Shown here: piece by piece, positions 38,364 through 46,788 of the stretch
Layout of the letters: each line of letters starts with the position of its first letter
Numbering within the stretch: position 1 is the stretch's first letter
Origin: Bin87 sp963668585
Lineage (GTDB): Bacteria; Chloroflexota; Dehalococcoidia; Lucifugimonadales; UBA3495
Length of the DNA stretch: 64,000 nt
Direction of reading: 5' to 3'
Assembly: GCA_963668585.1 (NCBI GenBank)
Contig: OY764869.1
Coordinates: forward strand, 2,294,001-2,358,000
The notes under the pieces: generated by a model
The model's database searches: none
The model's input: the letters and a program-made list of their open reading frames with translations, nothing else
What the model was told of the DNA's origin: nothing
Translations under genes and position numbers: made by a program

Positions 38364-39185
38364 TTACTGAGCAGCCAGGTCCTGCCGCCAGTTGGGCATG
38401 GAAGTTCGCACTCCATCCTGCACGGCAAGTGAATTCGCCAAGTCGAGGGACGGGAAGCCCGGGCTGGTCTCGACAAAAAAGCCGTTGACGATGTTCCCCA
38501 GTCCGGAAACGCGGTCCGCCCCAATCCCGTTCCGCTCAAAGAACGCGTCTATCTCGTCCGTGTCCCAGGATTTGTCCAGCGCCAGCAGCACGCCGCCCGG
38601 CAGCGTCATCAGCACCCCTGATTGCGACCGGAATACCGGCATGACGGGCGAGGCAGACTTGCCGCCCGCGTCGCTCCGCGTCGTGTTGCCGGGCGTGTCG
38701 GCCCGCAGCCCGATCTCTCCGTCCTGCGTTGCCGTCAAATCCGGCTGGAGCAGCACGGTCATGGTGCGGTCGCCGTCGCGCCAGGTGTAGGGTTGTTGCT
38801 GCACGGATGATTCTCGCGCCGAGCCTAGACCCGAGTCCGATCTGGTTCTCCAGGCAGTTTCATACTCCGGAGCGTGTATGACGAGTGGATCGCCCACTGT
38901 TTCAAGGCCTGGCGCGAGCGCCCGGACGGTTCCCGACACGGGCGGGGTACGTCCGTCACGCGCGACCGACGCCTCCTCGAACGGGCTTTCCGGTGTGGCC
39001 GGTAGAGTGGTGGATGAATCGGGAACTCCGGGGGGAGTGGTGGTCGCCCGCAGAACATGCGAGGCCATGGGATCGTCAGCGGCCGGAGTTGCCGTAGCGC
39101 AACCCCACAATACTGTCTGCAAAACCGCCACCAATCCCGCGACCAAGAGGAAACGGAATCGTTTGTTCACTTCGATTTTACCCAT
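38364..39185 (-). CDS. Lipoprotein with subtilase-propeptide-like C-terminus
   Basis: A 273-residue protein with a lipoprotein signal (RFRFLLVAGLVAVLQTVLWGC, Cys about 29), so probably anchored outside the membrane. The middle is low-complexity and Thr/Pro/Ser-rich. Residues about 195-273 contain GVLLALDKSWDTDEIDAFF, then VNGFFVETSPGFPSLDLAN and a final DGVRTSMPNWRQD. This resembles the I9-like inhibitory propeptide that precedes S8 domains with P-domains, where the last strand ends PNW or PNF just before the catalytic domain. The protease gene starts 67 bp downstream on the same strand and lacks such a domain, so I infer a trans-acting chaperone-inhibitor. Confidence 0.75.
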   Translation of the reverse strand: MGKIEVNKRFRFLLVAGLVAVLQTVLWGCATATPAADDPMASHVLRATTTPPGVPDSSTTLPATPESPFEEASVARDGRTPPVSGTVRALAPGLETVGDPLVIHAPEYETAWRTRSDSGLGSARESSVQQQPYTWRDGDRTMTVLLQPDLTATQDGEIGLRADTPGNTTRSDAGGKSASPVMPVFRSQSGVLMTLPGGVLLALDKSWDTDEIDAFFERNGIGADRVSGLGNIVNGFFVETSPGFPSLDLANSLAVQDGVRTSMPNWRQDLAAQ

Positions 39186-39194
39186 CTGATTATC

Positions 39195-39220
39195 AATCTT
39201 GACATCCGATGATCAAGATT
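39195..39220. promoter_or_regulatory. Dyad upstream of the protease operon
   Basis: AATCTTGA at 39195-39202 and TCAAGATT at 39213-39220 form a perfect 8-bp inverted repeat with a 10-bp spacer, 10 bp upstream of the lipoprotein ATG. A further ATGATCAAG / CTTGATCAT pair lies at 39209-39217 and 39278-39286. It may be an operator; no regulator is identified. Confidence 0.45.
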
Positions 39221-39239
39221 ACGGTGTACTGATTATCCA

Positions 39240-39267
39240 ATTATTCGCCAGTTTTGGCGTCTGTCAA
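39240..39267 (-). promoter_or_regulatory. Sigma70-type promoter of the protease operon
   Basis: On the minus strand TTGACA (39262-39267) and AATAAT (39240-39245) are spaced 16 bp and lie about 50 bp before the lipoprotein start. The region 39186-39330 is strikingly AT-rich against the GC-rich surroundings, as expected for a promoter. Confidence 0.65.
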
Positions 39268-40091
39268 TATCAAAATGCTTGATCATAGTGTGCATTAAGC
39301 AATAAACGCTATCGATGATATTGATTATGAATGTGCATGCGCACAACATCCGGCATCGGTTGTGCTCGTCAATGATTCGCACCAACCATGGCGCTTGTCC
39401 GGTGGTGACGGACTCGATGATTCACAGGTGCGGTCACACTCCAATCGCGGGCCGTGCGCCGGTGGGGGCCCAACCTCCAACTGGTGAATCAAACGGCGCG
39501 CAACACGCCGCACGAGGAGCAGCGTGGAAACGCGATGATCGCGCTGTCCGTTCAAAAAATCGGAAGCGGTGGAGCTGGCAGGGTTAGGACACCACTCATG
39601 CCGATCGCAACAATGTGCGAGGCGTCATCACTCCGTTTCCAATGCCGGAGAGCGTCGGTGGTTGCTCCGGAAATGCTCTGACGCTGCAAGTGCAGACAAT
39701 AACCGCTTGATCTACCCAGGGTTGCGCAGGCCAACGGCATCCAGGTCGATCGATACAAACCGCGCCCGGCAGTATTCCCGCAACGGTTTGGGTGTTCTGA
39801 TACCGGCGCCGCGTTGCAGGTTGACGTCCGCGTCCTGATGGGTTGGTGATAAAGCGCTTCGGGCTCGCTCCCACAAACGATGGACGCGATGAGTGTTCCC
39901 GCCGCGTGCCGTGCTCCGGACGCGCCCATCCGGACCGGAAGAATTTCCTGCCAATTCAACGCATCCGGCCCGGGCATCTCGCCCGGGCCATCCAATCCAA
40001 TCGAACCCGACCGGGGTGTCGCATGGGCCCCGATTGACCGCGGAGTTCAGGGCCGGCGCACCGCGCGGTGCCCGGGATTTACCAGAACTCT
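39268..40091. other. Long stretch without a recognised gene
   Basis: About 820 bp between the protease operon and the carbonic anhydrase. Open frames on both strands give arginine- and cysteine-rich translations with no family motif or ribosome site. No tRNA or clear repeat is visible. It may hold degraded sequence. Confidence 0.45.
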
Positions 40092-40796
40092 CTACCCTGA
40101 CACGGCGGTGATTCGGCGTTCCCCAACCGGTTGCACCGGACGATTGTTGGCTCCCCCCGTCAGCGACTGCAACCGGATCGCTTGTTCCTGCGAAACCGTT
40201 CCAACGGATTGCATCACGACCCAACTGACACCTTCAGAGCAGGGTGGCGTTGTCAGTGAACCATCGTATCCGAAGTAGTCCAGCCGACCCGGGACGAAAT
40301 CGGATGCTGCGCCGCTTTCTGATTCCACGGATTCGCCCGAATCCGGTGCGGCGTCCAGCAGATTTTGCACCAGCGGACTGGCGGCGCCCTGCCGGAACAG
40401 CAAACCCACCACGGCCAAGCTCCCGTCATCGCTCTGATGCACCAAGTGCAATTCGGCGGTAAAGACCTCGCCATCCAGTTGATGCTCCCCCGGCGAATGG
40501 TAATGCACCCCTATTAATTCGTACGGTGTTCCACCCACGCGCAGGAAACTACCCCCCGCGAAGTCCAGGTACACGGTGTGGCCGTTGTTGCGCGCCGTGG
40601 TCGTTTGGCTGGAGTAGTCGAACTCAATACTCGGCCCGTCTTCGGTTGAGTAGGAGGCAATGTTCACGGGCGACTGTTCAATGCCTTCTGAACAAGGGCT
40701 ATAGGCTTCGGACAGGCAACCCCAGTGGTCCGGCCCTTCCGGCCCCGTGTAACCCCAGTGTACGGTTTTGGTGGTCATCGTTTCAGCCTTGCTCAT
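40092..40796 (-). CDS. Alpha-class carbonic anhydrase
   Basis: A 234-residue zinc enzyme hydrating CO2 to bicarbonate. It has HWGYTGPEGPDHWG, EQSPVNI, the zinc ligands in VHYHSPGEH (about H96 and H98) and AELHLVH (about H116), and the Thr199-equivalent in SLTTPPCSEGVSW. Most bacterial alpha-class enzymes are exported, but this one starts directly with MSKAETMTTKTVHWG and has no signal peptide, so it is probably cytoplasmic unless the start is wrong. ATG 40796 overlaps the stop of the upstream gene by 14 bp; ATG 40778 is the alternative. The overlap implies coupled translation with that unknown gene. Confidence 0.93.
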   Translation of the reverse strand: MSKAETMTTKTVHWGYTGPEGPDHWGCLSEAYSPCSEGIEQSPVNIASYSTEDGPSIEFDYSSQTTTARNNGHTVYLDFAGGSFLRVGGTPYELIGVHYHSPGEHQLDGEVFTAELHLVHQSDDGSLAVVGLLFRQGAASPLVQNLLDAAPDSGESVESESGAASDFVPGRLDYFGYDGSLTTPPCSEGVSWVVMQSVGTVSQEQAIRLQSLTGGANNRPVQPVGERRITAVSG

Positions 40797-41271
40797 TGTC
40801 TATTGTGGCCAGTGCGCGGACTGCCGCCTCCTGCAGCACGGAAGCGTCCAGGGAAGCACAGAGTTCACCGGCGTCATCCTGGCGGAAACTTTCCTCGACG
40901 CGGAACTCTTCCACCAGGGCGGCGATGGTATCCCGTCGATGTTGCTCCGGCGCGCCGGCGAGGTCCGACAGGTTGCCCGCCGATACATGGCGTTCTATCT
41001 CAGCGTTCAACAACTCTTCCTCGACAACTCTCCGCTGGATCATTCCGATGTTCTGCAGATTCCGGCCGAGGTAGCACCCACCGAACTGCATGATCTCGCA
41101 CTCGCGCCCCTCCAGCCCCTCAATTTCGGTGTACCAGTGGTAGCGTGGCTCAAGTTCGTGCTCGGTCAGGTAATCCCGCACCTGCTGATCCTCGGCTGCG
41201 GGGTCCGTCGGATCGAACACCAGCTTTACGGTGTGCATCATCAAACCGGCTGGTTCAACTGTGATGTACAT
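40783..41271 (-). CDS. Hypothetical protein coupled to carbonic anhydrase
   Basis: A 162-residue soluble acidic protein that I do not recognise. It starts MYITVEPAGLMMHTVKLVFDP, with GGGAGGTG at good spacing, has a central QFGGCYLGRNLQNIGMIQRR stretch, and a helical, Glu-rich second half ending in IDNEQG. No signal peptide or membrane segment. It overlaps the carbonic anhydrase start, so the pair is likely made together; a regulatory or bicarbonate-related role would be a guess. Confidence 0.65.
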   Translation of the reverse strand: MYITVEPAGLMMHTVKLVFDPTDPAAEDQQVRDYLTEHELEPRYHWYTEIEGLEGRECEIMQFGGCYLGRNLQNIGMIQRRVVEEELLNAEIERHVSAGNLSDLAGAPEQHRRDTIAALVEEFRVEESFRQDDAGELCASLDASVLQEAAVRALATIDNEQG

Positions 41272-41360
41272 GGTTCACCTCCCAAGTGTCTGGCCGACGG
41301 ACCGTTGGCGTGTCTGCGAATCTTCAGACGGTGGTCTCCGGCGATGGACGAAAAATGTGG

Positions 41361-42413
41361 CTAACCTTCCACCGCGCGGATGATGCGATCGACATTTTCG
41401 GCGCCGGGGGTGACGTCCTTGCTGTCCACCAGCCTCATCGCTTCCACGATGGCGTCGTGGTACGGCGTGGCAACGCCGGTCTCACGACCCTTCTGGCAGA
41501 TCAGCCCGTTCATGAAGTCCACTTCCGACTTGCGACCCTTGTGTACGTCCTGGGCCATGGACGCCAGCCAGTTGACCCGTCCTCCGGCTTCCGAAAGGTT
41601 TCCGTCCAAGTCTTCGAAAACGTCCCCCCGGTCTGCCTCGGCCCAGGTCTCAGCCGGGGTGCCGTTGATGCTGACCACTCTGAGGCCTTGCGCCAGTCCG
41701 ACCTGGGCGCCTTCCTTGGCCAGGTTGATGCGGATGCGCCGGATGCGCGCGTCGCCGGCCATTTCCTGGCTGCCCAACTGGCTCATCGCTGAGATGGCGT
41801 TGCCCATGCCATTCTGGCACAGCTTGGCCCACCGTTCGCCGGGCAGGTTGTCGGTGGCATACGCGGCGTCGATGTGGTCAAGTTTGGCCGCGATGGCTTC
41901 CGACCTCGCCGTGATCGCGCCCGTGTACTCGCCGATGCGGAACACGGTGTGCCCGTGGTCACGGCCCGGCGCGCCGCCCCGGTTCACGTGAGCGGGTTCC
42001 CAAAGCGCCACCTCAATATGGGACGCGATGCAGCCCAACTGTCGCTCCGGCCCCACGATATCCGCGATGGTCGGGTCGTTCCAGCAGTTCTGAATGGAAA
42101 CGAACGCCCCGTCGTCCTTGACATAACGCTTGATAAAGTGGGTGGCCCATTCGGTGTCGTAGGATTTCACTGTGATGAACGCGTAGTCAAATGGATCGGT
42201 GATGTTCTGCGCTTCCGTCAGGTGCATGGCGTTGACCGGCACCGTGAAATCGCCCTGGCTTCCGCTGGCACGCAACCCCTCGGCGCGCATCTTCTCAACG
42301 TGTTCCGGCCACATATCGATGAAGGTGATGTCGTCCTCGCCAGCCTGGACGAGGAATGCCCCCACGTAGCTACCCACTGCGCCGGGCCCCATGATTGCGA
42401 TACGGTCTCCCAT
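41361..42413 (-). CDS. Ketopantoate-reductase-family oxidoreductase
   Basis: A 350-residue NADPH-dependent dehydrogenase of the ApbA/PanE family. The N-terminal Rossmann motif is IAIMGPGAVGSYVGAFL, followed by FITVKSYDTEWA with the family's conserved VK segment, and a C-terminal all-helical domain containing RWAKLCQNGMGNAISAM, which holds the Lys and Asn expected at the active site, and KSEVDFMNGLI. True PanE makes pantoate for CoA synthesis, but family members reduce many 2-oxo acids and this one is longer than typical PanE (about 300 residues), so the substrate is uncertain. It lies between serA and the unknown/carbonic anhydrase pair on the same strand. Confidence 0.85.
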   Translation of the reverse strand: MGDRIAIMGPGAVGSYVGAFLVQAGEDDITFIDMWPEHVEKMRAEGLRASGSQGDFTVPVNAMHLTEAQNITDPFDYAFITVKSYDTEWATHFIKRYVKDDGAFVSIQNCWNDPTIADIVGPERQLGCIASHIEVALWEPAHVNRGGAPGRDHGHTVFRIGEYTGAITARSEAIAAKLDHIDAAYATDNLPGERWAKLCQNGMGNAISAMSQLGSQEMAGDARIRRIRINLAKEGAQVGLAQGLRVVSINGTPAETWAEADRGDVFEDLDGNLSEAGGRVNWLASMAQDVHKGRKSEVDFMNGLICQKGRETGVATPYHDAIVEAMRLVDSKDVTPGAENVDRIIRAVEG

Positions 42414-42637
42414 GATCTCATCTCCGCGAATATTTCAGGGTACTGCCAACGCATTTTTGCAGGGCAAGCACGATTTGTCCAATTCGCGCGCATCGTGCGG
42501 ATCCCGCTGCTTTTCTACCATGTTCCGGCGAGATGTTCGGAGCCGGGGCGCCGTCCGCATGGGACAAGCAAATTACGCAGCAATTCAAGGATACTGAATC
42601 GCTGCGTTAGTTCTTTATCGATCCCGAGTTGGGGACG

Positions 42638-44215
42638 TTACATCGCCACCACCCGCGCGTCGTCCACCTGTGGCAGCGCCTTGATAGCGTCCAACGCATC
42701 TGGCGATACAGGGTCGTCCAGCCCCAGCACCATCATGGCCTGGCCGCGCGGCGCGATGCGCCCTACTTCCATGAAACTGATGTTGACGTTGTGCTGGCCG
42801 GCCACCGTTCCCACCGCGCCGACCACGCCCGGCTGGTCCTGGTTGTCCACGAACATCAGGTAGGGGACCGACGGGGCAACGTCCATCCAATATTCGTTGA
42901 CCCTGACCAGGTGAGGCTCGTCCCGCAGGGAAGTGCCGGCCACCGTGATGTCATCCGTCGTGGTGTGCAGAGTTGCGGTGATTAGGCTGGCGTACTCCCG
43001 GCTGTCCGCCGAGGTCTGCTCGGTGATTTGCAACCCGCGTTGCTGAGCCAGCACCGGCGCATTGATCATGTTGACCGCCTCGCCGCTGACCTGTCCCAGC
43101 AATCCTACCAGCGCCGCCGCTTTCAACGTGGCGGTGTTATGCTCGGCAATCTCACCCTGGTAACGTAGCGTGATTCCCACGAACTGGCCCTGCGCCATGC
43201 TGGTGAGCAGCCGTCCGACCATTGAGGCCACAGGGACGTACGGCGCCAGAATCGCGTGGACTTCTGGCGGCACGAAGGGAGCGTTCACAGTGTTGCGGGC
43301 CGGCTTTCCGTCCAGCACTGCTATGACCTGCTCGGCTGCTTCGATGGCGACCTCGCGTTGCGCTTCTTCCGTTGACGCTCCCAGGTGCGGAGTAGCGACC
43401 AACCGCGGATGCTTCAGCAGCGGCAGATCGCCAGGCGGTTCGTTGGTGAAAACGTCCAGGGCTGCGCCAGCCAACTGCTCATTTTCCAGCGCTTCCAGAA
43501 CCGCGTCCTCATCGATCAGTTCGCCGCGGGCGACGTTGATCAGGCGAGCCCCGGGCTTCATCTTCGCCAACTGCGGGGCGGAGATGAGTTTCGCCGTGCC
43601 TGCGGTTAGCGGTGTATGCAGGGTGATGAAGTCGGCCTGGAGCAGCAGTTCGTCCATCGACATCACCGCCACGCCCATGCGCGAAGCGAAATCCGGCGAC
43701 ACGAACGGGTCATACGCCACCAGCCGCATTCCGAAACTGGATGCTCGGCGCGCCACCTCGGAACCCACCCGACCGAGGCCGACTATTCCCAGCGTCTTGT
43801 TGCGAACCTCGATGCCCATGAACGCGGAGCGTTGCCACTGTCCCTCTTTCATGGACGCGTAGGCTTGCGGCACGTTTCGCGCCAGCGCCAGCATCAACGC
43901 CACCGTGTGTTCCGCGGCGGCGACGGTGTTTCCGATGGGCGCGTTCACCACGGCCACGCCGGCGCGGGTCGCCGCATCAAGGTCGATGTTGTCCACGCCA
44001 ATGCCGGCGCGAGCCACTACCTGCAGATTGCAGCCGGCTGTGATGACCGGTTCAGTAACCTTGGTTTCGCTGCGCACCACCAGGGCGTCGTAAGACGGTA
44101 TGGTGGCGATCAGTTCCTCGGGCGAAAGACCGCGCTTGATGTCAACGTCAACATGCTTCTGCAGCAATTCGACACCCTCGGCGGCCACGTTGTCGGTAAT
44201 CAGTACTTTGGGCAT
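42638..44215 (-). CDS. serA: D-3-phosphoglycerate dehydrogenase
   Basis: First enzyme of serine biosynthesis, oxidising 3-phosphoglycerate with NAD. At 525 residues it is the long form: catalytic and nucleotide domains (Rossmann GIVGLGRVGSEVARRA; active-site Arg in VARGELIDEDAVLEAL, Glu in TNEPPGDLPL, His in ATPHLGAS), then an intervening ASB domain (about 315-450) and a C-terminal ACT domain (about 455-525; VDNQDQPGVVGAVGTVAGQHNVNISFMEVGR) for serine feedback. GGAGGAGG precedes the start. It is divergent from the LLM gene at 44.6 kb. Confidence 0.96.
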   Translation of the reverse strand: MPKVLITDNVAAEGVELLQKHVDVDIKRGLSPEELIATIPSYDALVVRSETKVTEPVITAGCNLQVVARAGIGVDNIDLDAATRAGVAVVNAPIGNTVAAAEHTVALMLALARNVPQAYASMKEGQWQRSAFMGIEVRNKTLGIVGLGRVGSEVARRASSFGMRLVAYDPFVSPDFASRMGVAVMSMDELLLQADFITLHTPLTAGTAKLISAPQLAKMKPGARLINVARGELIDEDAVLEALENEQLAGAALDVFTNEPPGDLPLLKHPRLVATPHLGASTEEAQREVAIEAAEQVIAVLDGKPARNTVNAPFVPPEVHAILAPYVPVASMVGRLLTSMAQGQFVGITLRYQGEIAEHNTATLKAAALVGLLGQVSGEAVNMINAPVLAQQRGLQITEQTSADSREYASLITATLHTTTDDITVAGTSLRDEPHLVRVNEYWMDVAPSVPYLMFVDNQDQPGVVGAVGTVAGQHNVNISFMEVGRIAPRGQAMMVLGLDDPVSPDALDAIKALPQVDDARVVAM

Positions 44216-44578
44216 AAAAATACAGCCTCCTCCGATCTGGAACCCGATCGGCCGGACGCTGGTAGGGCGGTGAGCAAAACGCTACCGCCGGCGGCTCACG
44301 ATTCGGGATAAAATGACAGTCTCTGCCTGCGATGGTAGCATGACGATGGTAACACAAAGGGGGTTGACTGTCATTCGGGCCGCGCCACTGTCGCCGCCTT
44401 CCCTTTCCCAACGATGATGCAGTCCGGTCATAGCGTGTGTGTTGCAGGACGCGATTATGGTCGTTGAGGAATAGTCTGGCCGGCAGTTTGCCTTTTGCCA
44501 TGACAATCATGCAACCCTGATCCACCGCGTTCAAAGCGAGTGGACTTTGACCGATTGGAATCGCGGAGGCGAAGCGTC
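44216..44578. other. Divergent intergenic region of serA and an LLM gene
   Basis: About 360 bp carrying the promoters and leader of both genes. I find no riboswitch or T-box pattern and no gene. GGAGGAGG near 44230 is the serA ribosome site. Confidence 0.5.
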
Positions 44579-45748
44579 ATGATCAAAGATTTTTCCGTTC
44601 TCTACGCCGGCCATGTCCTGGAAGGCGACGGCATCGGATTCGACGGCATTCCGGCCAACGACCGGTGGTATGACAATGACCGCCTGTCCACGGCCATGGA
44701 CATCGCTCGCGAGGCAGCAATCTTCCTCGATGACCTCGGTTTCGACATCCTCTGGATGGCCGAGCACCATTTCCAACGCGAGGGGTACGAGTGCATCCCC
44801 AACCTGCTCATCATGAGCCAGTACCTGGCCCAGCACACCAAGCGCATCAAGTTCGGTTGCGGCTTCAACATACTTCCCATGTGGCATCCCATCCGGTTGG
44901 CTGAGGACTTTGCCATGGTGGACATCCTCACCGAAGGCCGTGTGGTGTTCGGCATAGGGCGCGGCTACCACACCCGCGAGGTGGAGTCCTTCGGCGCCCC
45001 GATGATCGACGGCGACGCCAACCGTGAGTTGTTCGAGGAGCAGTTCGAGATCCTGATGAAGGCATTCAACAGCGACGCCTTCTCACATCGGGGCAAGCAC
45101 TACACCATTCCTCCGGACATTCCCTATCGTGGTTACGACCTCAAGGAGGTGACGCTGGTGCCGCGCCCGCGGACCCGGCCAGTGGATGTGTGGCAGCCAA
45201 TAGTTAGCGCATCCGACCGCGCCCTGGACTTCATGGCCAAGTGGGGTGTCAAGGGCGTCATCCTGGGCACGGGAGAACAGTACGTGTCCGAGTGGGTTCA
45301 GCGCTACCAGACCGCCAACCAGCGCGCCGGGCGCGACCTGGCGTTGGGAGAGGGACTGTGCATCGGCCTGTGGGCCATGGTGGATGATTCCACTGCCGCC
45401 GCCCGTCGCCAGTTGGAGCCGCTCTTCGAGGAACACGTCAAGTTCGCCGCCCCGTTGGGGATGCTGCGCTACAGCGACCAGCAGATTTCCGCCACCGGCC
45501 CAGGCGGGGTCGCGCGGCACATCGCCGCCGGCAGCAACTTCCAGGACGTTATCGACAACCGTGCCTGGTTCGCGGGCAGTCCCGAGGACACCATCGCCTA
45601 CCTGGAAGAGTTGCAGGACAAATACCCCGGCCTCGAGCAGATCATGATCGCCTTCCCCATGGGCGCCACCACCCACCAGTTCAAGGACCAGATGGGCCGG
45701 TTTGCGGCGGAGGTGATACCCCATTTCAAGAAGCAAGCGGTTACCTAA
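44579..45748 (+). CDS. LLM-class flavin-dependent oxidoreductase
   Basis: A 389-residue luciferase-like monooxygenase. It has ILWMAEHHFQREGYE, the LGFDI- and CGFNILPMWHPIRLAEDFAMVDILTEGRVVFGIGRGYHTREVESFG signature in which flavin binding and substrate-pocket residues lie, and a C-terminal GSPEDTIAYLEEL segment. ATG 44579 follows CGGAGG; an in-frame start at 44540 is less likely. First of three LLM genes here, separated from the other two by the Mrr endonuclease. It is only moderately similar to those two. Confidence 0.9.
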   Translation: MIKDFSVLYAGHVLEGDGIGFDGIPANDRWYDNDRLSTAMDIAREAAIFLDDLGFDILWMAEHHFQREGYECIPNLLIMSQYLAQHTKRIKFGCGFNILPMWHPIRLAEDFAMVDILTEGRVVFGIGRGYHTREVESFGAPMIDGDANRELFEEQFEILMKAFNSDAFSHRGKHYTIPPDIPYRGYDLKEVTLVPRPRTRPVDVWQPIVSASDRALDFMAKWGVKGVILGTGEQYVSEWVQRYQTANQRAGRDLALGEGLCIGLWAMVDDSTAAARRQLEPLFEEHVKFAAPLGMLRYSDQQISATGPGGVARHIAAGSNFQDVIDNRAWFAGSPEDTIAYLEELQDKYPGLEQIMIAFPMGATTHQFKDQMGRFAAEVIPHFKKQAVT

Positions 45749-45771
45749 ATCGTCAGCGGGAGAATATTCAG

Positions 45772-46704
45772 ATGGTTGTACCGAAACAACACGAACTGCA
45801 TCGTCCTATATTGGAGATGGTCGTCACCGCGGATGGCGCAGTAGCTCTAGCCGAAGTCAGGGCGCGGTTGATCGACCTATTTGCTCTCACTGACGCAGAC
45901 CTCCAAGAAAGTGTCCCGTCGGGCCCGAAGCGTTTTGAGAACCGCGTGTACTGGGCAGTTTCGTATTTGCGACGGGCAGGATTACTCCTATCGCCGTCTC
46001 AAGCAAAATTCGTTGCCACGCCTCATGGCAAAGATTTTCTCCAAAGTCATTCGGGAGCGATCTCTAACAGGACGCTGAACGGTTTGATCTACGGCGATGA
46101 GCAACAAGCCGCCAACCCAACAGAACATCATCCGAATACCACGCCTGCGCCTGATGATTCTGATACGGAATCGTCCGATCTCGCGGACTTTACACCCGAT
46201 GAGGTGATGGGAAAGGCTTTCTACCAATCGAGAGATAAACTGATTGATGACTTACTGGTCCGCATCCAGAATGAATCTTATACCGGGTTCGAACTTATGG
46301 TTCTCGACTTGCTACGGGAAATGGGATATGGCGAACCAGCACACACGGGGAAGAGCGGTGACGGCGGTATCGACGGAATCATAAATCAGGACGCACTGGG
46401 ATTGGAAAAAGTTTACGTCCAAGCCAAGCGGTGGGCTAACCAAGTGGGTGAGCCGGAGATCCGAAATTTTTCAGGGAGCCTCGATCCTTTCGGCGCTACA
46501 AAAGGCGTATTCATCACTACGTCCACGTTCAGCAGCACGGCCCGTCAAACCGCCCAAACCATCTCCGCCGGCAGCAAGCTAATTCGTCTCGTCGACGGCA
46601 ACGAACTGGCCCAGTTGATGATCCGACACGGCGTTGGCGTTGTCACCGAATACAACTATGAGATAAAAAAGCTGGACGAAAACTACTTCGCTGAGGAAAT
46701 CTAG
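45772..46704 (+). CDS. Mrr-type restriction endonuclease
   Basis: A 310-residue predicted type IV nuclease that cleaves modified DNA. Residues 1-85 form an Mrr_N winged helix (ELHRPILEMVVTADGAVALAEVR ... RFENRVYWAVSYLRRAGLL). The C-terminal PD-(D/E)xK-type domain starts at MVLDLLREMGYG with catalytic Asp in SGDGGIDG (about 195-202) and the QAK motif in VYVQAKRW (about 216-218). No methyltransferase or specificity gene adjoins it, as expected of type IV. Its coding sequence is visibly less GC-rich than the LLM genes around it and lies between them, suggesting acquisition. GGGAGA precedes the ATG. Confidence 0.92.
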   Translation: MVVPKQHELHRPILEMVVTADGAVALAEVRARLIDLFALTDADLQESVPSGPKRFENRVYWAVSYLRRAGLLLSPSQAKFVATPHGKDFLQSHSGAISNRTLNGLIYGDEQQAANPTEHHPNTTPAPDDSDTESSDLADFTPDEVMGKAFYQSRDKLIDDLLVRIQNESYTGFELMVLDLLREMGYGEPAHTGKSGDGGIDGIINQDALGLEKVYVQAKRWANQVGEPEIRNFSGSLDPFGATKGVFITTSTFSSTARQTAQTISAGSKLIRLVDGNELAQLMIRHGVGVVTEYNYEIKKLDENYFAEEI

Positions 46705-46788
46705 CCGACCGCTCGCCGCCTCCCGGTGTATGATGGCGGCAATTGAGATGAACCACCGCCCAGGCTGACCACGGCAGGAGGCCATTCC

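Noticed and set aside
39552..39995. 147-codon minus-strand frame in the gap past the protease operon
   Set aside because: Cys/Arg/His-rich composition, no motif and no ribosome site; likely chance in GC-rich DNA.
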